A stretch of 13,601 nucleotides of DNA from CAYORM01 sp964406375 (GTDB lineage: Bacteria; Pseudomonadota; Alphaproteobacteria; DSM-16000; Inquilinaceae). The notes below the pieces were generated by a model, which saw only the letters and a list, made by a program, of their open reading frames with translations, made no database searches and was not told the origin of the DNA. The stretch is taken from NCBI GenBank assembly GCA_964406375.1, contig CAYORM010000080.1, positions 1-13,601 on the forward strand, in the 5' to 3' direction. This document shows positions 13,037 to 13,601 of this stretch, one piece after another. Numbering within the stretch: position 1 is the stretch's first letter; the number at the start of each line of letters is the position of its first letter. Position numbers and translations under genes: made by a program.

Positions 13037-13601
13037 ATGCGCGTGTATTACGACCGCGACGCGGATGTGAACCTCATCAAGACCAAGAAGGTCGTGGTCG
13101 TCGGCTATGGCAGCCAGGGCCATGCTCATGCGGCCAATCTGCGCGACAGCGGGGTCAAGGAGATCCGCATCGCCCTGCGGCCGGATTCGGCCTCGGTGAA
13201 GAAGGCGCGCGACGCGGGCTTCGAGGTCATGACGCCGGCCGAGGCGGCGGCCTGGGGCGACGTGCTGATGATGTGCGTGCCCGACGAGCTGCAGGCGGAT
13301 CTCTACGCTTCGGAGATCGGCCCGAACATGAAGCAGGGCGCCGCGATCAGCTTCGCCCATGGCCTCAACGTGCATTTCAACCTGATCGTCCCGCGCGCCG
13401 ATCTCGACGTCTTCATGGTCGCGCCGAAGGGGCCGGGGCACACGGTGCGCTCGGAGTACCAGAAGGGCGGCGGCGTGCCCTGCCTGATTGCGGTGCATCA
13501 GAACGCCAGCGGCAGCGCCATGGATATCGGCCTGTCCTACGCCGCGGCGATCGGCGGCGGCCGGGCCGGCATCATCGAGACGACCTTCAAGGAAGAGTGC
13601 G
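13037..13601 (+). CDS. ilvC: Ketol-acid reductoisomerase, N-terminal part (runs off right edge)
   Basis: The second common step of valine, leucine and isoleucine synthesis: NADPH- and Mg-dependent isomerisation and reduction of 2-acetolactate and its homologue. 188 codons are present; class I enzymes are about 330-340 residues, so the knotted C-terminal domain is missing. Seen are the Rossmann motif VVVVGYGSQGHAHAANLRDSG (start about residue 19; in form GxGxxG at 23-28), Arg48 and Ser51/Ser53 in LRPDSAS, positioned to bind the NADP phosphate, His108 in FAHGLNVHF, Lys131 in APKGPGHTVRSEY, and the start of the metal-binding helix at TTFKEEC, just before the cut. The ATG at 13037 is preceded by GAAGGGA (13021-13027). 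It is the third gene of the ilvIHC operon. Confidence 0.96.
   Translation, partial: MRVYYDRDADVNLIKTKKVVVVGYGSQGHAHAANLRDSGVKEIRIALRPDSASVKKARDAGFEVMTPAEAAAWGDVLMMCVPDELQADLYASEIGPNMKQGAAISFAHGLNVHFNLIVPRADLDVFMVAPKGPGHTVRSEYQKGGGVPCLIAVHQNASGSAMDIGLSYAAAIGGGRAGIIETTFKEEC

Overview
This is a GC-rich chromosomal window made of housekeeping genes. Codon use, motif variants (acetolactate synthase with GEAS in place of GDGS; Mrp with the APDTG loop) and gene order point to Alphaproteobacteria, probably Hyphomicrobiales or a near relative. The taxon is inferred from remembered family patterns, not from a search. I see no transposase, integrase, CRISPR array, tRNA, rRNA, phage gene or toxin-antitoxin pair.

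Left block (1-2964). The 5' two thirds or less of pgi (glucose-6-phosphate isomerase, minus strand) runs off the left edge. A roughly 300-base spacer, richer in A and T, separates it from a divergent orphan CoxG/SRPBCC-family gene (plus). That gene converges on mrp/apbC (minus), a P-loop ATPase of the Fe-S carrier family. A palindrome resembling an alphaproteobacterial dispersed repeat lies between the two convergent 3' ends.

Middle block (3096-7051, plus). hflK-hflC-degP looks like an envelope quality-control operon: two SPFH membrane proteins that regulate FtsH, then a periplasmic HtrA-type protease with two PDZ domains. HflC carries an unusual acidic, Pro/Glu-rich C-terminal tail of about 100 residues. 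A perfect 9-bp hairpin over the murJ stop codon closes the convergent degP/murJ end.

Right block (7070-13601). serB (phosphoserine phosphatase) and murJ (lipid II flippase) read leftward as a pair. miaA (tRNA A37 dimethylallyltransferase) reads rightward, its start codon 3 bases from that of serB. Then comes the branched-chain amino acid operon ilvI-ilvH-ilvC (ilvC cut by the right edge). It has a good candidate sigma-70-type promoter overlapping the miaA stop codon, a hairpin at the predicted start of the leader, and two tandem GC hairpins between ilvI and ilvH.

I found no convincing new multi-gene system. The points most worth a second look are the cysteine-free Mrp, the Asn-to-Asp change at the valine-site position of IlvH, the long HflC tail, the serB/miaA head-to-head junction, and the hairpins and inverted repeats in the non-coding gaps.
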